Shown: positions 49,439 through 58,710, numbered from the stretch's first letter. The stretch is DNA of 64,000 nucleotides from Candidatus Peregrinibacteria bacterium (GCA_026395515.1 JAPLYN010000003.1:124001-188000); one strand, 5' to 3'. The notes: generated by a model not told the origin, from the sequence alone. Translations and numbers: made by a program.

Positions 49439-49450
49439 AGAGGAGAGGCG

Positions 49451-49774
49451 TTAATAAATTCTGAAATCTTGGTAAATTTTGGCGGTAGGAATCGAGGTGG
49501 TGGTGAAAGAAGATGGCGACGATAGTTCCTCCCAAACGACCTCCACTTTTTCTACTTTTGCGGAGGGAGAACCTTTTTTCGCCCATTCAATAAAAGACTG
49601 AATGTTTTCTTCGGGACCCTGGACGAGAGCTTCCACATGTCCTTCTGGAAGATTGCGGGCGTAGCCGTTAAGGGTGAGACGTGCAGCTTCTTCGGCAGCA
49701 TGCGCACGAAAGAAAACTCCCTGCACTTTGCCGGAGATTAAGAGGGTGGCTTGTTTTGGGGAAGATGAGGACAT
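49451..49774 (-). CDS. acyP: Acylphosphatase
   Basis: A 107-residue protein with the family signature ISGKVQGVFFRAHAAEEA (catalytic Arg23) and GYARNLPEGHVE (Asn41). It hydrolyses acyl phosphates such as acetyl or carbamoyl phosphate. The start MSSSSPKQ at 49774 is chosen because the upstream in-frame extension would read through the terminator of the preceding gene. Confidence 0.88.
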   Translation of the reverse strand: MSSSSPKQATLLISGKVQGVFFRAHAAEEAARLTLNGYARNLPEGHVEALVQGPEENIQSFIEWAKKGSPSAKVEKVEVVWEELSSPSSFTTTSIPTAKIYQDFRIY

Positions 49775-49852
49775 GGGAGATGAGTGAGTGGAGGGATGGT
49801 CGGCGTTAAAATCAGGGGAAAGAGAAATGTGGGAGGCGTGAGTGGCAGAGGC

Positions 49853-49894
49853 TAAAGAAAAAAGCGCGAACCCCATTGTGAGATCCGCGCTTTT
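49853..49894 (-). terminator. Terminator of the cyclophilin gene
   Basis: On the minus strand, AAAAGCGCG (49894-49886) pairs with CGCGCTTTT (49868-49860) around a 17-nt loop, followed by more T residues. It begins 8 nt after the cyclophilin stop. Confidence 0.8.
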
Positions 49895-49901
49895 CAATAA
49901 A

Positions 49902-50600
49902 CTATTTAAACTCTGAAATCGTAACTTTCTGCACAATTACGTCTTCCGTAGGATTGTCGGAATATCCCACTTTTACTTTTGCGATTTTATCTACTGTTCC
50001 CATTCCGTCGTACACGAATCCGAAAACTGCATGTTTTCCATCTAGCCATGGAGTACCTTCGTCAGCTTGAACAATGAAGAACTGGCTTCCTCCTGTATTT
50101 GCTCCAGAGTTCGCCATAGAAACAGCGCCACGAACGTTTTTCAAACCTTTACCAAATTCGTCCTGAAGCTTTGTTCCAGGACCTTTATAAGAATAGCCTC
50201 CTGTGCCATTTCCTTTCTCAAAATCTCCGCCTTGCACCATGAAACAATCGATAACTCTGTGGAATTTTGTGCCGTTGTATTTACCAGCCTTTGAAAGTTC
50301 AATAAAATTCTTTGCTGTCTCTGGAGCTTCTTTGGTATAGAGAAGCATCTGAATATCTCCGAAATTTGTTTCGAGAGTAGCAACTGTGTCGCCAGCCTCT
50401 GGTTTGATTTTCATTTGTAGGTCGTTAGGATAATTAATTAAATTAGTAAGATCGTCCTGAGACATTTGTCCCTTGGCTACTCTTCCCTGATAATTGCAGG
50501 AAGGATTGTTGATGGAGAAAATGTTTTGTGCCGGAGCACTGCCGCAGCCACTGATCATGAGGGCAGAAATGGTTGCTAAACAAAATGATTTTTTATACAT
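49902..50600 (-). CDS. Cyclophilin-type peptidyl-prolyl isomerase, lipoprotein
   Basis: A 232-residue exported foldase. A lipoprotein signal ends in ISGC (Cys19). The cyclophilin domain begins near residue 65 and has FHRVIDCFMVQGGDF, GTKLQDEF, MANSGANTGGSQFFI and LDGKHAVFGFV with the active-site Arg, Gln, Phe and His. It should speed proline isomerisation in exported proteins at the membrane surface. It depends on Lgt (10800). A TAAAAT -10 at 50631-50626 lies upstream on the minus strand. Confidence 0.92.
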   Translation of the reverse strand: MYKKSFCLATISALMISGCGSAPAQNIFSINNPSCNYQGRVAKGQMSQDDLTNLINYPNDLQMKIKPEAGDTVATLETNFGDIQMLLYTKEAPETAKNFIELSKAGKYNGTKFHRVIDCFMVQGGDFEKGNGTGGYSYKGPGTKLQDEFGKGLKNVRGAVSMANSGANTGGSQFFIVQADEGTPWLDGKHAVFGFVYDGMGTVDKIAKVKVGYSDNPTEDVIVQKVTISEFK

Positions 50601-50744
50601 AGATTGAGGATTACTGATTGGCCGGATTTTAGCACAAAATGGTCCAATTAAGAACTGACAATTTTGTGGACAGGACGGGCTTTATATGGTGGTTTTTTCT
50701 TTGTCTTTGTGATAACCTTTTGGGGCTTTAAACAGGTATTAAAT

Positions 50745-52022
50745 ATGAAAAAATTTCTTAAAAAATTAGTGCTTAGTCTGCTAAGAACAATGGCTAAGTT
50801 TAGACTTAAAAGATTTAAAGGGAAAATTATTGGAATTACCGGGTCAATTGGGAAGAGCAGCACTAAGGATGCGGTTTATACAATCTTAAATACTCAGTTC
50901 AAAGTGAAGAGAACAAAGAAGAATATGAATTCTGACTTTGGTCTTTGCCTTACGATTCTCGATATAGAAAGCGGTTTTTCTTCTGCAACAAAGTGGTCCT
51001 GGTTTTTACTTAAGGGCCTTTTTAATTGCATGATGAAAGATCATAACGAAATTTTATTATTAGAATTCGGAGTTGATAAGCCTGGAGATATGGATTTCTT
51101 GGCGTCAGTGGTTAAGCCAGATATGGTGGTTTTCACAGGAGTGTCTCCGGTGCATATGGCAGAAGGACAGTTTTCTAGCTTAGAAGAAATTTTTAATGAA
51201 AAACATAAATTAGTTGAGGCGATGCGCGAACATGGGGTGGCGATTTTAAATGTAGATAATGATTTACTAGAGGGATTGTCAAAGAAACGTGGCAGAAAGA
51301 GCACTGTTACTTATGGAAAGGATCGCGAAGCGGATTTCTGGGCAAGCCAGATTCATCAAGACCTAGAAGGATTGAGGTTTGTTTTGCATTATGACCATAG
51401 GCATTATGATGTTCATGCAAATCTTATTGGAGAATTTCAGGTTTTCGTTTTGATGCCGGCAATTATTTGCGGATCACTTCTCGGAATGACTATTGAAAAT
51501 ATGATTTTAGCGATTGAGAAATATACTTTGCCTCCTGGGAGAATGAGTATTATTCCGGCAATAAACGAAGCGACGATTCTCGACAGCACTTACAACGCTT
51601 CTCCTGAAGCCGTAAGAGAGGCTCTTCAAACTTTGGCGAAGATTGCTGTTAATAAGCGGAAAATTGCGGTGCTTGGTAGTATGAATGAGCTAGGAAAGCA
51701 TACTCAAATTATGCACGAGATGATTGGAGAAATTGTGCCAAAATGTGCGGACATGCTAATTACCGTAGGCGATGACGCAATGATTATTGCGGAAAAGGCG
51801 AAGGAGAAAGGAATGGAAGAAAGAAATGTTTTCAGCTTTAAAACTTCTTTAGAGGCGGCCGGATTTTTGGCAGATAAAATTAAAAAGAATGATGTGATTT
51901 TAGTAAAAGGATCTCAAAATAACGTAAGGCTTGAGCGTTTCGTAAAAGCTCTTATGGCTGAACCAGAAAAAGCGAAAGACCTCCTCGTAAGACAGGAACC
52001 AGCGTGGACTACAAAATTGTAA
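50745..52022 (+). CDS. Mur ligase family protein, MurF-like
   Basis: A 425-residue ATP-dependent ligase. The ATP loop is GITGSIGKSSTKDA, then an acidic switch (LLEFGVDKPGDM) and HMAEGQFSSLEEIFNEKHKL, and the C-terminal LDSTYNASPEAVREAL block, as in MurF (UDP-MurNAc-tripeptide:D-Ala-D-Ala ligase). The central domain is shorter than E. coli MurF. It may join D-Ala-D-Ala or another group to a cell-wall or polymer precursor. The ATG at 50745 is preferred; an in-frame TTG at 50664 would add a hydrophobic segment, and CPR relatives sometimes have one. Confidence 0.8.
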   Translation: MKKFLKKLVLSLLRTMAKFRLKRFKGKIIGITGSIGKSSTKDAVYTILNTQFKVKRTKKNMNSDFGLCLTILDIESGFSSATKWSWFLLKGLFNCMMKDHNEILLLEFGVDKPGDMDFLASVVKPDMVVFTGVSPVHMAEGQFSSLEEIFNEKHKLVEAMREHGVAILNVDNDLLEGLSKKRGRKSTVTYGKDREADFWASQIHQDLEGLRFVLHYDHRHYDVHANLIGEFQVFVLMPAIICGSLLGMTIENMILAIEKYTLPPGRMSIIPAINEATILDSTYNASPEAVREALQTLAKIAVNKRKIAVLGSMNELGKHTQIMHEMIGEIVPKCADMLITVGDDAMIIAEKAKEKGMEERNVFSFKTSLEAAGFLADKIKKNDVILVKGSQNNVRLERFVKALMAEPEKAKDLLVRQEPAWTTKL

Positions 52023-52025
52023 TTT

Positions 52026-52928
52026 ATGAAATATAATTGGTCGATAATCGGACACGAAAAGCAACTCTTGCAGATAGAAAAGGATCTTGAGAGTGGAAAT
52101 TTGGCGCACGCTTATTTATTGTCTGGGCCAAATAGTGTAGGGAAAAATACTGTGGCAAAAAAGATGGCAGGGATTCTTCAATGTGAAAATGATTTTTGTC
52201 ATAGCTGTAATTCTTGTATTCAAATTGAAAAGGGTTGCCATGTAGATACTGTGGTTTTTGAAGATGATGGAGAATCTATAAAAATAGAAACCGTAAGGAA
52301 AATTCTTGAAAGATTGAGTATGACAAGACAGGCTCAGTATAAAATTCTTTTAATACAGAGTGTAGAAAGAATGGGAATAGAAGCTGCAAACAGTTTTCTC
52401 AAAATGCTTGAAGAGCCGCCAGAAAGAACAGTTTTTATTATGACCACGGATAATATTAGACTTATTTTGCCGACGATTTTGTCGAGAGTAAGAGTGGTGC
52501 AATTTAATAGTGTTTCACAGGTTTACTTGAAGGAAAAGCTAGAAAGTCTTTATCCGGAGAGAGACGCGGAAACGCTAGAAACGGTGAGTCTTTTGTCTAT
52601 GGGAAAAACTGGGAAGGCTGTGCACTTGATGGAGCATCCGGAATCTCTAGCAGAGTATTTAAAAATCTATCACGACATTCAGAATTTTTTGAATTACAGA
52701 AGTGTGGTGGAAAGATTTAGCTATATTGAGGAGATGGCGGAAGATCCGAAAAGAATAGAAACTTTTATGAATATTTTGACTCACGTGGTGAGAAGTAAAA
52801 TGTTGGGGCTAAAAGAAGACTCGGCAAATCACACAAAAGCCCTTTCAAAAATCGATGAGGCTGCTATGCTCTTAAAGAAGAACGTAAACGTCAGGTTAGT
52901 TTTAGAAAATTTAATGTTACAAATTTAA
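52026..52928 (+). CDS. holB: DNA polymerase III delta-prime-like clamp-loader subunit
   Basis: A 300-residue AAA+ protein. The nucleotide loop GPNSVGKNT is at 34-42, the four-cysteine zinc module is Cys53, Cys58, Cys61, Cys64, and VERMGIEAANSFLKMLEEPPE gives Walker B/sensor. SRVRVVQFN replaces the usual SRC motif. It helps load the DnaN clamp. It is 3 nt from the Mur ligase stop and precedes ricT, a common bacterial neighbour. Confidence 0.9.
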   Translation: MKYNWSIIGHEKQLLQIEKDLESGNLAHAYLLSGPNSVGKNTVAKKMAGILQCENDFCHSCNSCIQIEKGCHVDTVVFEDDGESIKIETVRKILERLSMTRQAQYKILLIQSVERMGIEAANSFLKMLEEPPERTVFIMTTDNIRLILPTILSRVRVVQFNSVSQVYLKEKLESLYPERDAETLETVSLLSMGKTGKAVHLMEHPESLAEYLKIYHDIQNFLNYRSVVERFSYIEEMAEDPKRIETFMNILTHVVRSKMLGLKEDSANHTKALSKIDEAAMLLKKNVNVRLVLENLMLQI

Positions 52929-52931
52929 TAT

Positions 52932-53831
52932 ATGGCCACAAAAGTTATAGGAATAGAGTCTGGATATAGTGCCTCTGTAGCGGAAATTCCTTTCAATGAA
53001 GGGTCCATTTTTGTTGTTGGAGACGAGGTAATTTTCAAGGACGCGGAGGATAAAGAAGAATACGGAGTAGTAAAATATACTAATCGCGATTCCGCAGAAG
53101 AAGACAAAATTCTTTTCACTTCAAAAATTTTGCGCAAAGCAACAGCGAACGATATTCAAAAAGTAGAAAGCCATATCGAGCTCAGCAAAGCTGCGATGAA
53201 AAAGTGCAAAGAGGTAGTAGAGAAGTTGGGGCTTTTGATGAATGTCTTTAGAGCTGGATATTCTTTTGATGGAAATAGACTACAGTTTATGTTTACTTCT
53301 GATGATCGCGTGGACTTCAGAGATCTTGTAAAAGAGCTCGCGAAGACTTTGCAGAAACAGATTAACTTGAGACAAATCGGACCAAGAGATAGAGCCAAGA
53401 TGATAGGTGGTTATGGAAAATGCGGACGCCCACTTTGCTGCAGCACTTGGTTAGGAAAATTAGAAAGTATCAATATGGAAATGGTGCGTATGCAAGCGCT
53501 CGAGAGCAAGGGAAGTTCAAAGCTTTCTGGAGCCTGTGGAAAACTTTTGTGTTGTCTAAAATATGAAGTGGAAGCCTACAGAGATCTCAGAAAAACTGTT
53601 CCAAGAATTGGATCTATAGTTAAACTAAAAAAGCCTGCAGTCGAGGGGACTATTATCGCTGTGGATATCTTAAATCAGAAAGTAAAAGTTTTGATTGTTG
53701 GTAGCGAACCACAGGTGGTAAAAGTTTCTGATATAGAAAAAGTTTTGAAAGAAAAACGCGCCTATGGAGAACGTGAACCGCGAGCTGAAGTGCCAAAAGA
53801 TAAACCTGAAGCAGAACCAATAGCATCTTAA
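52932..53831 (+). CDS. ricT: PSP1-domain protein, RicT-like
   Basis: A 299-residue PSP1 (YaaT/RicT) protein. The conserved block is GPRDRAKMIGGYGKCGRPLCCSTWL, then LSGACGKLLCCLKYE, carrying the four-cysteine set that can hold an Fe-S cluster in RicAFT. In Bacillus it supports RNase Y in mRNA processing, and RNase Y is encoded at 56873-58402 here. Partners RicA and RicF are not seen. holB-ricT adjacency is typical. The C-terminal 25 residues are Glu/Lys/Pro-rich. Confidence 0.92.
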   Translation: MATKVIGIESGYSASVAEIPFNEGSIFVVGDEVIFKDAEDKEEYGVVKYTNRDSAEEDKILFTSKILRKATANDIQKVESHIELSKAAMKKCKEVVEKLGLLMNVFRAGYSFDGNRLQFMFTSDDRVDFRDLVKELAKTLQKQINLRQIGPRDRAKMIGGYGKCGRPLCCSTWLGKLESINMEMVRMQALESKGSSKLSGACGKLLCCLKYEVEAYRDLRKTVPRIGSIVKLKKPAVEGTIIAVDILNQKVKVLIVGSEPQVVKVSDIEKVLKEKRAYGEREPRAEVPKDKPEAEPIAS

Positions 53832-53841
53832 ATAAATTATT

Positions 53842-54609
53842 ATGTGGACGTATTTAGCAATTTTATTTAGTTTTTTATTTTTGGTTGGCGTTTTTGTACA
53901 CAGGGTGATGAGCAATAAAAGGGATGCCATTCAAGAGAAGGCTAGGGCAGAAGCAAAGGCGGCAATGGAATCTCAGGAATCAGAAGAAGAAAAGAAAGTT
54001 CGTCTCTCTCGTGAACAAAAAGACCAAGTGGAAACTTTGTGCAAACGAGGAGAGTCTTTGATAAATGCCGGCAAAGACGAAGAGGCAGTAAAATGTTTTG
54101 TACAAGCGCTTTCCATCAACACTCAGCATCCAGAAACACAGCAGAGATTGGCTTTGCTTTATCTACAGAAACAGATGTACGGAGGAGCTGCAGCATTGTT
54201 TCAGCAACTTGCTCAACAGACAAATGATCCAATGCACTACAGTCATTGGGGATTAGCTTTATATCAACAAAGTGATTTCGAAAATGCAAAAGTTGCTTAT
54301 CAAACAGCTGTAGACCTAGACCCTTCTAGGCCTCAGAGGTTTATTAGTCTTTCTCAGGTATACAAAGCTCTTGGACAGCTGTCTAACGCTATAATTGCTA
54401 CCAACAAGGCTCTCGAAATCGACGAGAAAAATATAGAATTCTTGTATCAATTAGCAGACCTTCAGGCCGAAGCGGGAAATTACATGGAAGCGAAGGAGAC
54501 CCTGAAAAGACTATTCGAAACTGATGCTACGAATAGAGCGGCAAAGACTTTGCTAAAAGAAATAAGCAAACTAGAGCTTGAAGCGGCGAATCCTTCAGAG
54601 CAAAAATAA
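53842..54609 (+). CDS. Membrane-anchored TPR protein
   Basis: A 255-residue protein with an N-terminal membrane helix (about 3-22), a charged coiled linker and four to five TPR-like helix pairs (from about 60 to 235; for example AEAGNYMEAKETLKRLFE). TPRs bind other proteins. The repeat domain probably faces the cytoplasm. It follows ricT by 10 nt and ends exactly where the convergent VanW gene ends (54609/54610). Confidence 0.85.
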   Translation: MWTYLAILFSFLFLVGVFVHRVMSNKRDAIQEKARAEAKAAMESQESEEEKKVRLSREQKDQVETLCKRGESLINAGKDEEAVKCFVQALSINTQHPETQQRLALLYLQKQMYGGAAALFQQLAQQTNDPMHYSHWGLALYQQSDFENAKVAYQTAVDLDPSRPQRFISLSQVYKALGQLSNAIIATNKALEIDEKNIEFLYQLADLQAEAGNYMEAKETLKRLFETDATNRAAKTLLKEISKLELEAANPSEQK

Positions 54610-56514
54610 TTAAGGTTTGTTTACGGAAGCAGGTTTTGCTGGAGTCTTTTTTGACGTACTCGCGGCTGGAGTTGCCGGAGTTTCACTTTTGGCTGGAGCG
54701 GCGGCGGCGGCGCCAATTGCGATCTTTTCTGGCATGGCTTTGTAGTGAGTCTCGATTGGCTCTTTGGTTTCTTTGCCGTCTTTATCAAAGAGATGGCGAT
54801 ACCAAATTGCCGTAAACCCTGGATGCGCGTGTTCAAGATCGAGAGTTTGTCCTACCGGCAATCTTGGTGTTGGAACGTATTCTGTTGGTGGGGGATTAAT
54901 GTGATTGGAAATATATGGACCTTCCATGTTCACGTGTCGACCGTCCGGAGTTCCGTAAAAGACTATATAAAGTTCAAAATCCCCCTCGGTATAAGTCTGC
55001 ATTAAAATATAGTGGCCGGTGTCGTTTTTAAATTTCATATCTGGCCCACCAAGATAAATCGTGGCGTCTAGTCCGTGACCGAGAATTTGAGAATAATACG
55101 AAACGGCATAAGTATGCTGATTTCTTTCTACTATTGGTAATCCAGCAAAAAGAGCGGTGCGATACATTGTTGTGGAGACCTGACAAATTCCTCCTCCAAA
55201 TTCCGGAATAGTGCCTTCCGGCTTGATAACCAACTCTTTTTTAAATCCTGTAGTGTCGTCTACTGGGCCTAGCGTCGTGTCGAAAGAAAAAACCTCGTCA
55301 GGGGCCACAAGAACTCCGTTGAACTTACTGGCGCCCGCTTTGACGTTTATAACCCTATTTGTTGGGGAGCCATAGTAAGAAGTGTGCCCTACCGCCAATC
55401 TTTCCGTCACCCCTTTTTCCTTTAGGTCTTCGGCAATGTTTATTTTTGGCGTAGTGCTAATGGTTGGAACAGGAACTCTGTCTATTTTGTTTTCCACTGC
55501 AAGCTCGAGGGCCTTTTTTAATTGCTCTCTTTGAACCTTTTTACCGTCGCTTCCTTGTCCTTCAATTTTTACCTTACCTTTGTCGTCCGTGTAAATATTT
55601 ACATCCTGAGATGGCCTGTCTAACCACTTTGAAATATTTTCATCCACAAACTGATCTAGTTTTTGTTGATTAACTTGTAGTGTAATTTTCTTTGTAGTAG
55701 CGGAGTCGAGAGTGTCCACAGATAGAACCTGGTCAAGGAAAGGAATTTTTATTTCGCTTTTCGTGGTGAAACTCACCCAGTCCTGATGCATTTTTAGGCG
55801 AACTTTCCATGTACCAGTATAAACAGGATCGACGAGGGTAGTGGTCTGGTTTAGCTCGTCCACAATCTTATCTTTCTGGGCCAAGAGGTCTTCTTTTTTT
55901 ACAGAAGGCTGCTCATTAAAAGTGGTGACTTTTATTTTTTCAGATTTTAAATTTTTTGCGGAAAACTTTAGGTCTTTAAGCAGAACGCCCTTGTCTATTG
56001 CTGTTCCCGGTTGGCCGTCAACAACCTCGAAGTCGCCATTTTTGTTGATAAAAGCGTTGGCGGACTTTGCCGAAATCTCGCTGAGCTTAAACTCTTTCTC
56101 TAATGTTGAAAAAAGCTTGTCGTAATCTATGCGAGCTAGGATTTCTAGTTTTTTGTTTTCTCCTGCGCCAAAACCAAAAACTTCCCAAAGGCGAGTACTG
56201 TTTAGGTCTACTGTTTTTAATGTTTTCAAGGTCTCGCTTACTGAGATTTTAATACCGAGATCTTCTGGCTTTATACTTTTTACTTTTCCGAGAATTTCTA
56301 TTTCTATTGGAGTTTTTAGGTAGGCGTCTCCTTTTTCAGAAAGAAGTGTTTCCGCTTGGTTAAAAGAAAGGAAGGAAAGGTTTTCGTTTGCTACGTAGGT
56401 GCCGGCAGTAAATTTCCCAACCATTAAATATTTATAAACGGCAAGGGTCGTGGAAACAGTCGTTCCAACTACTGCCCCGACAATTATTCCAATTAATAAT
56501 TTACGGTTTTTCAT
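54610..56514 (-). CDS. VanW-family protein with peptidoglycan-binding-like domains
   Basis: A 634-residue exported protein with one membrane helix (about 5-26). Two copies of a PG_binding_4-like region (about 30-160 and 200-350) precede the VanW domain (about 390-540; FSFDTTLGP, FGGGICQVSTTMYRTALFAGLP, ERNQHTYAVSYY). The C-terminal tail is Ala/Pro/Lys-rich. VanW proteins are linked to cell-wall attachment, but their activity is unknown. It is upstream of nothing on its strand and downstream of the YtxH-like gene by 2 nt. Confidence 0.88.
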   Translation of the reverse strand: MKNRKLLIGIIVGAVVGTTVSTTLAVYKYLMVGKFTAGTYVANENLSFLSFNQAETLLSEKGDAYLKTPIEIEILGKVKSIKPEDLGIKISVSETLKTLKTVDLNSTRLWEVFGFGAGENKKLEILARIDYDKLFSTLEKEFKLSEISAKSANAFINKNGDFEVVDGQPGTAIDKGVLLKDLKFSAKNLKSEKIKVTTFNEQPSVKKEDLLAQKDKIVDELNQTTTLVDPVYTGTWKVRLKMHQDWVSFTTKSEIKIPFLDQVLSVDTLDSATTKKITLQVNQQKLDQFVDENISKWLDRPSQDVNIYTDDKGKVKIEGQGSDGKKVQREQLKKALELAVENKIDRVPVPTISTTPKINIAEDLKEKGVTERLAVGHTSYYGSPTNRVINVKAGASKFNGVLVAPDEVFSFDTTLGPVDDTTGFKKELVIKPEGTIPEFGGGICQVSTTMYRTALFAGLPIVERNQHTYAVSYYSQILGHGLDATIYLGGPDMKFKNDTGHYILMQTYTEGDFELYIVFYGTPDGRHVNMEGPYISNHINPPPTEYVPTPRLPVGQTLDLEHAHPGFTAIWYRHLFDKDGKETKEPIETHYKAMPEKIAIGAAAAAPAKSETPATPAASTSKKTPAKPASVNKP

Positions 56515-56516
56515 AA

Positions 56517-56840
56517 TTATTGTTCTATCTCTATAACGTCTTCGTTAGGAATTTTCTTGATAGAGGAGTGGTTCTCGCGATTTTTATCTGGAGAGTTTTG
56601 TTCGGCATCTTTTTTCTTACCAAAAGAGAAAAGGTTTTTAATTTTGTGAAATATTTTTCTTGAACTTTTTCCGGCGCTTTTTGCGGCATCGGCGATTTCT
56701 TGTCGTGTTTCTTTTCCTTTTTTAGGGGCGATACTGGCTCCAAGAACAGATCCAATTGCGCCTCCGATTACAGCTCCCATAAAAACTTTGTCGAGAGTGT
56801 CCATTTTTGAAATTTTTTTGTTTTCTTCGTTGTTACTCAT
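56517..56840 (-). CDS. YtxH-like small membrane-associated protein
   Basis: A 107-residue protein. A Gly-rich hydrophobic segment (MGAVIGGAIGSVLGASIAP) and the KKGKETRQEIADAAKSAGK helix are the YtxH (gas-vesicle-like) signature. A Lys-rich helix and an acidic Glu/Ile/Asp C-terminus follow. It is probably tail-exposed to the cytoplasm. Function unknown. It is in one operon with VanW. Confidence 0.8.
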   Translation of the reverse strand: MSNNEENKKISKMDTLDKVFMGAVIGGAIGSVLGASIAPKKGKETRQEIADAAKSAGKSSRKIFHKIKNLFSFGKKKDAEQNSPDKNRENHSSIKKIPNEDVIEIEQ

Positions 56841-56872
56841 AGGATTGGGGATTATGAGAATAGGGTTTGTGT

Positions 56873-58402
56873 TTACTGTGAAATTTCTGTGTGCTTTGTT
56901 CTACGAATCACATTTACTTTGATTTGTCCTGGATACGTCAATTCGTCTTCTACTTTTTGAGCGATTTCTTTAGCCATTGGATATAATTGCTCATCTTTAA
57001 TTAAGTCTGAATCCACAAGAATTCTAAGCTCTCTACCGGCAGAAATTGCGTAAGAACCTCTTACCCCTTCGTAGCCAGATCCGGTTTCTTCAAGAGCCCT
57101 GATTCTCTCTATGTATTTATCAAAAGACTCCTGTCTCGCTCCGGGTCTACTTGCAGAAATAGCATCGGCCGCCTTTACTATAAGAGCTTCCGGTGTTTCC
57201 TGAGGAATAGCGTCGTGGTGAGTCCACGCTGCGTGCACTTCCTCCCAGGAGAATCCAAACTTCTCCATAATTTCTTTAGAAAGTTGATCATGCGTGTCTT
57301 TCACGTTTGGATCTTGATCGATAGCTTTTCCAAGATCATGAAGGAATCCACCAATCTTACAGGTGTTCATATTTAATCCTAGTTCGCAGCCTATCATTGC
57401 TGCTAACCAACCAACCTCCAAAGAGTGCTTCATAATGTTTTGACCATAACTTGTTCTATACTGAAGCCTTCCAACTATTCTCAAGAAATCTTTGTCTGTA
57501 TGTTTTAGTCCAATTTTTTCTGCAGCCTTTTTTCCAATCTCATATAGCTCGTCATCAGTTTCTCTCTCTGCCGCCTGAACAGCCCTTTGAACAACCTGCT
57601 TAGTAATGTCTCCTCTATAGTTAACAAGTTTCTCCATAGCTCTTTGTGCTACTCTTCTTTTTACCAACTGAAATGCTGAAAGACTTATAGTGTTAGGAAG
57701 GTCATTAAAAACGATGTCCACCTCCAATAAACGCTCAAATTCTTTAATGTTTTCTCCATTTCTTCCTACAATTTTTCCTTTAATGTGGTCTTTTGGAACC
57801 ACTACGTTTACAGCCCTGGTTTCTACTGACGTTGGAGAGGAAAGTCTTTGTAGTACATTTACCACTATTTTTCTAGCAACCTTCTCGGCATTTTCTTTCG
57901 CCCACTCTTCTCCCTTGATCAACCTCTCTGTGTTTTCGTCTTCTAACTCTCTGGTAAAACTATCTAAAAGGTTCTTTTTCAACGCTTCCGTTGTTGTTCC
58001 CGTTTTCTCTGAAAGTTTTTGAATAAAATCTTTTTCGCTATTCTTTATTCTCTTCTGTAGGGTATCGCTTTCTTCTGTAAGAGTAGCTATCCTTAAACGA
58101 ATCTCGTTAAGCCTTTCCTCTCTCTTCTTAAAGGACTCTTCTTTTAACGCAAGAGCCGCCTCCACTTTGTTCAAACGTTCTGTTTTCTTGTCGGATTCTT
58201 GTTTAAAAAAGGTTACCCTGTTTTGAACAGCCTCGGTCGCTTGTTTTCTAATAAGCTCGGCCTCAGCTTTGCTCTGCTCTATCATCTCTTCGGCCACTTT
58301 CTTGTCTTTTTCAACATCAAAAAACTTCATGCGTTTTAGCGCTACAGTGCTCACGAATCCGCCTCCGACTAATCCAATTAATATATATATTATGTTTTCC
58401 AT
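56873..58402 (-). CDS. rny: Ribonuclease Y
   Basis: A 509-residue membrane-bound endoribonuclease that starts mRNA decay. Parts in order: N-terminal membrane helix (about 4-22), long coiled coil (about 35-160), KH domain (GKIVGRNGENIKEFE near residue 205) and HD domain (HSLEVGWLAAMIG, GGFLHDLGKAID with the metal pair, and THHDAIP). The start MENIIY at 58402 is preferred, since the longer frame adds 19 basic residues and would run into repeated TTTAAAC sites. It ends 33 nt before the YtxH gene. Confidence 0.95.
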   Translation of the reverse strand: MENIIYILIGLVGGGFVSTVALKRMKFFDVEKDKKVAEEMIEQSKAEAELIRKQATEAVQNRVTFFKQESDKKTERLNKVEAALALKEESFKKREERLNEIRLRIATLTEESDTLQKRIKNSEKDFIQKLSEKTGTTTEALKKNLLDSFTRELEDENTERLIKGEEWAKENAEKVARKIVVNVLQRLSSPTSVETRAVNVVVPKDHIKGKIVGRNGENIKEFERLLEVDIVFNDLPNTISLSAFQLVKRRVAQRAMEKLVNYRGDITKQVVQRAVQAAERETDDELYEIGKKAAEKIGLKHTDKDFLRIVGRLQYRTSYGQNIMKHSLEVGWLAAMIGCELGLNMNTCKIGGFLHDLGKAIDQDPNVKDTHDQLSKEIMEKFGFSWEEVHAAWTHHDAIPQETPEALIVKAADAISASRPGARQESFDKYIERIRALEETGSGYEGVRGSYAISAGRELRILVDSDLIKDEQLYPMAKEIAQKVEDELTYPGQIKVNVIRRTKHTEISQ

Positions 58403-58409
58403 TTTATTT

Positions 58410-58490
58410 TTTAAACTTTGAATTAAAGATTTAAACAAACGTCTTCGAGACTCTACCACTTTTTAAACATTTTTTAAACATCTTTTAAAC
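58410..58490. repeat. Five TTTAAAC heptamers phased with the DNA helix
   Basis: TTTAAAC occurs at 58410-58416, 58430-58436, 58462-58468, 58473-58479 and 58484-58490. Start-to-start distances of 20, 32, 11 and 11 bp are close to whole helical turns, so the sites lie on one face. The last three are extended to TTTTAAACAT or TTTTAAACC. They lie just upstream of rny and on the far side of the dnaN promoter. Confidence 0.6.
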
Positions 58491-58653
58491 CTTCATTGTT
58501 TTTATTCGTTTTATAATGTCTTCTTAAATCGTTTTAAGGCTTATACATAGAGGCTTTTTAGGAAAAGTATTTTTACTACATTTTATATTAAATGTAAATC
58601 TCTATAACTACTACTGTTTATATATATTACTTAATAAATTAATTTAATTGGCA

Positions 58654-58681
58654 TTGCCAGAATGTTGATTATTCATATAAT
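58654..58681 (+). promoter_or_regulatory. Promoter of dnaN
   Basis: TTGCCA (58654-58659), a 16-bp spacer and perfect TATAAT (58676-58681). The leader would be about 23 nt. The AT-rich stretch 58491-58653 before it has a TTATACATA (near 58540), one mismatch from a DnaA box, but no array of boxes. Confidence 0.7.
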
Positions 58682-58710
58682 GACTTTGGGCTTTTAAAAC
58701 AGATAAACAT

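Noticed and set aside
58491-58653. Replication origin next to dnaN
   Set aside because: Only one near DnaA box (TTATACATA) and no dnaA nearby; not enough to call, though the TTTAAAC array is reported.
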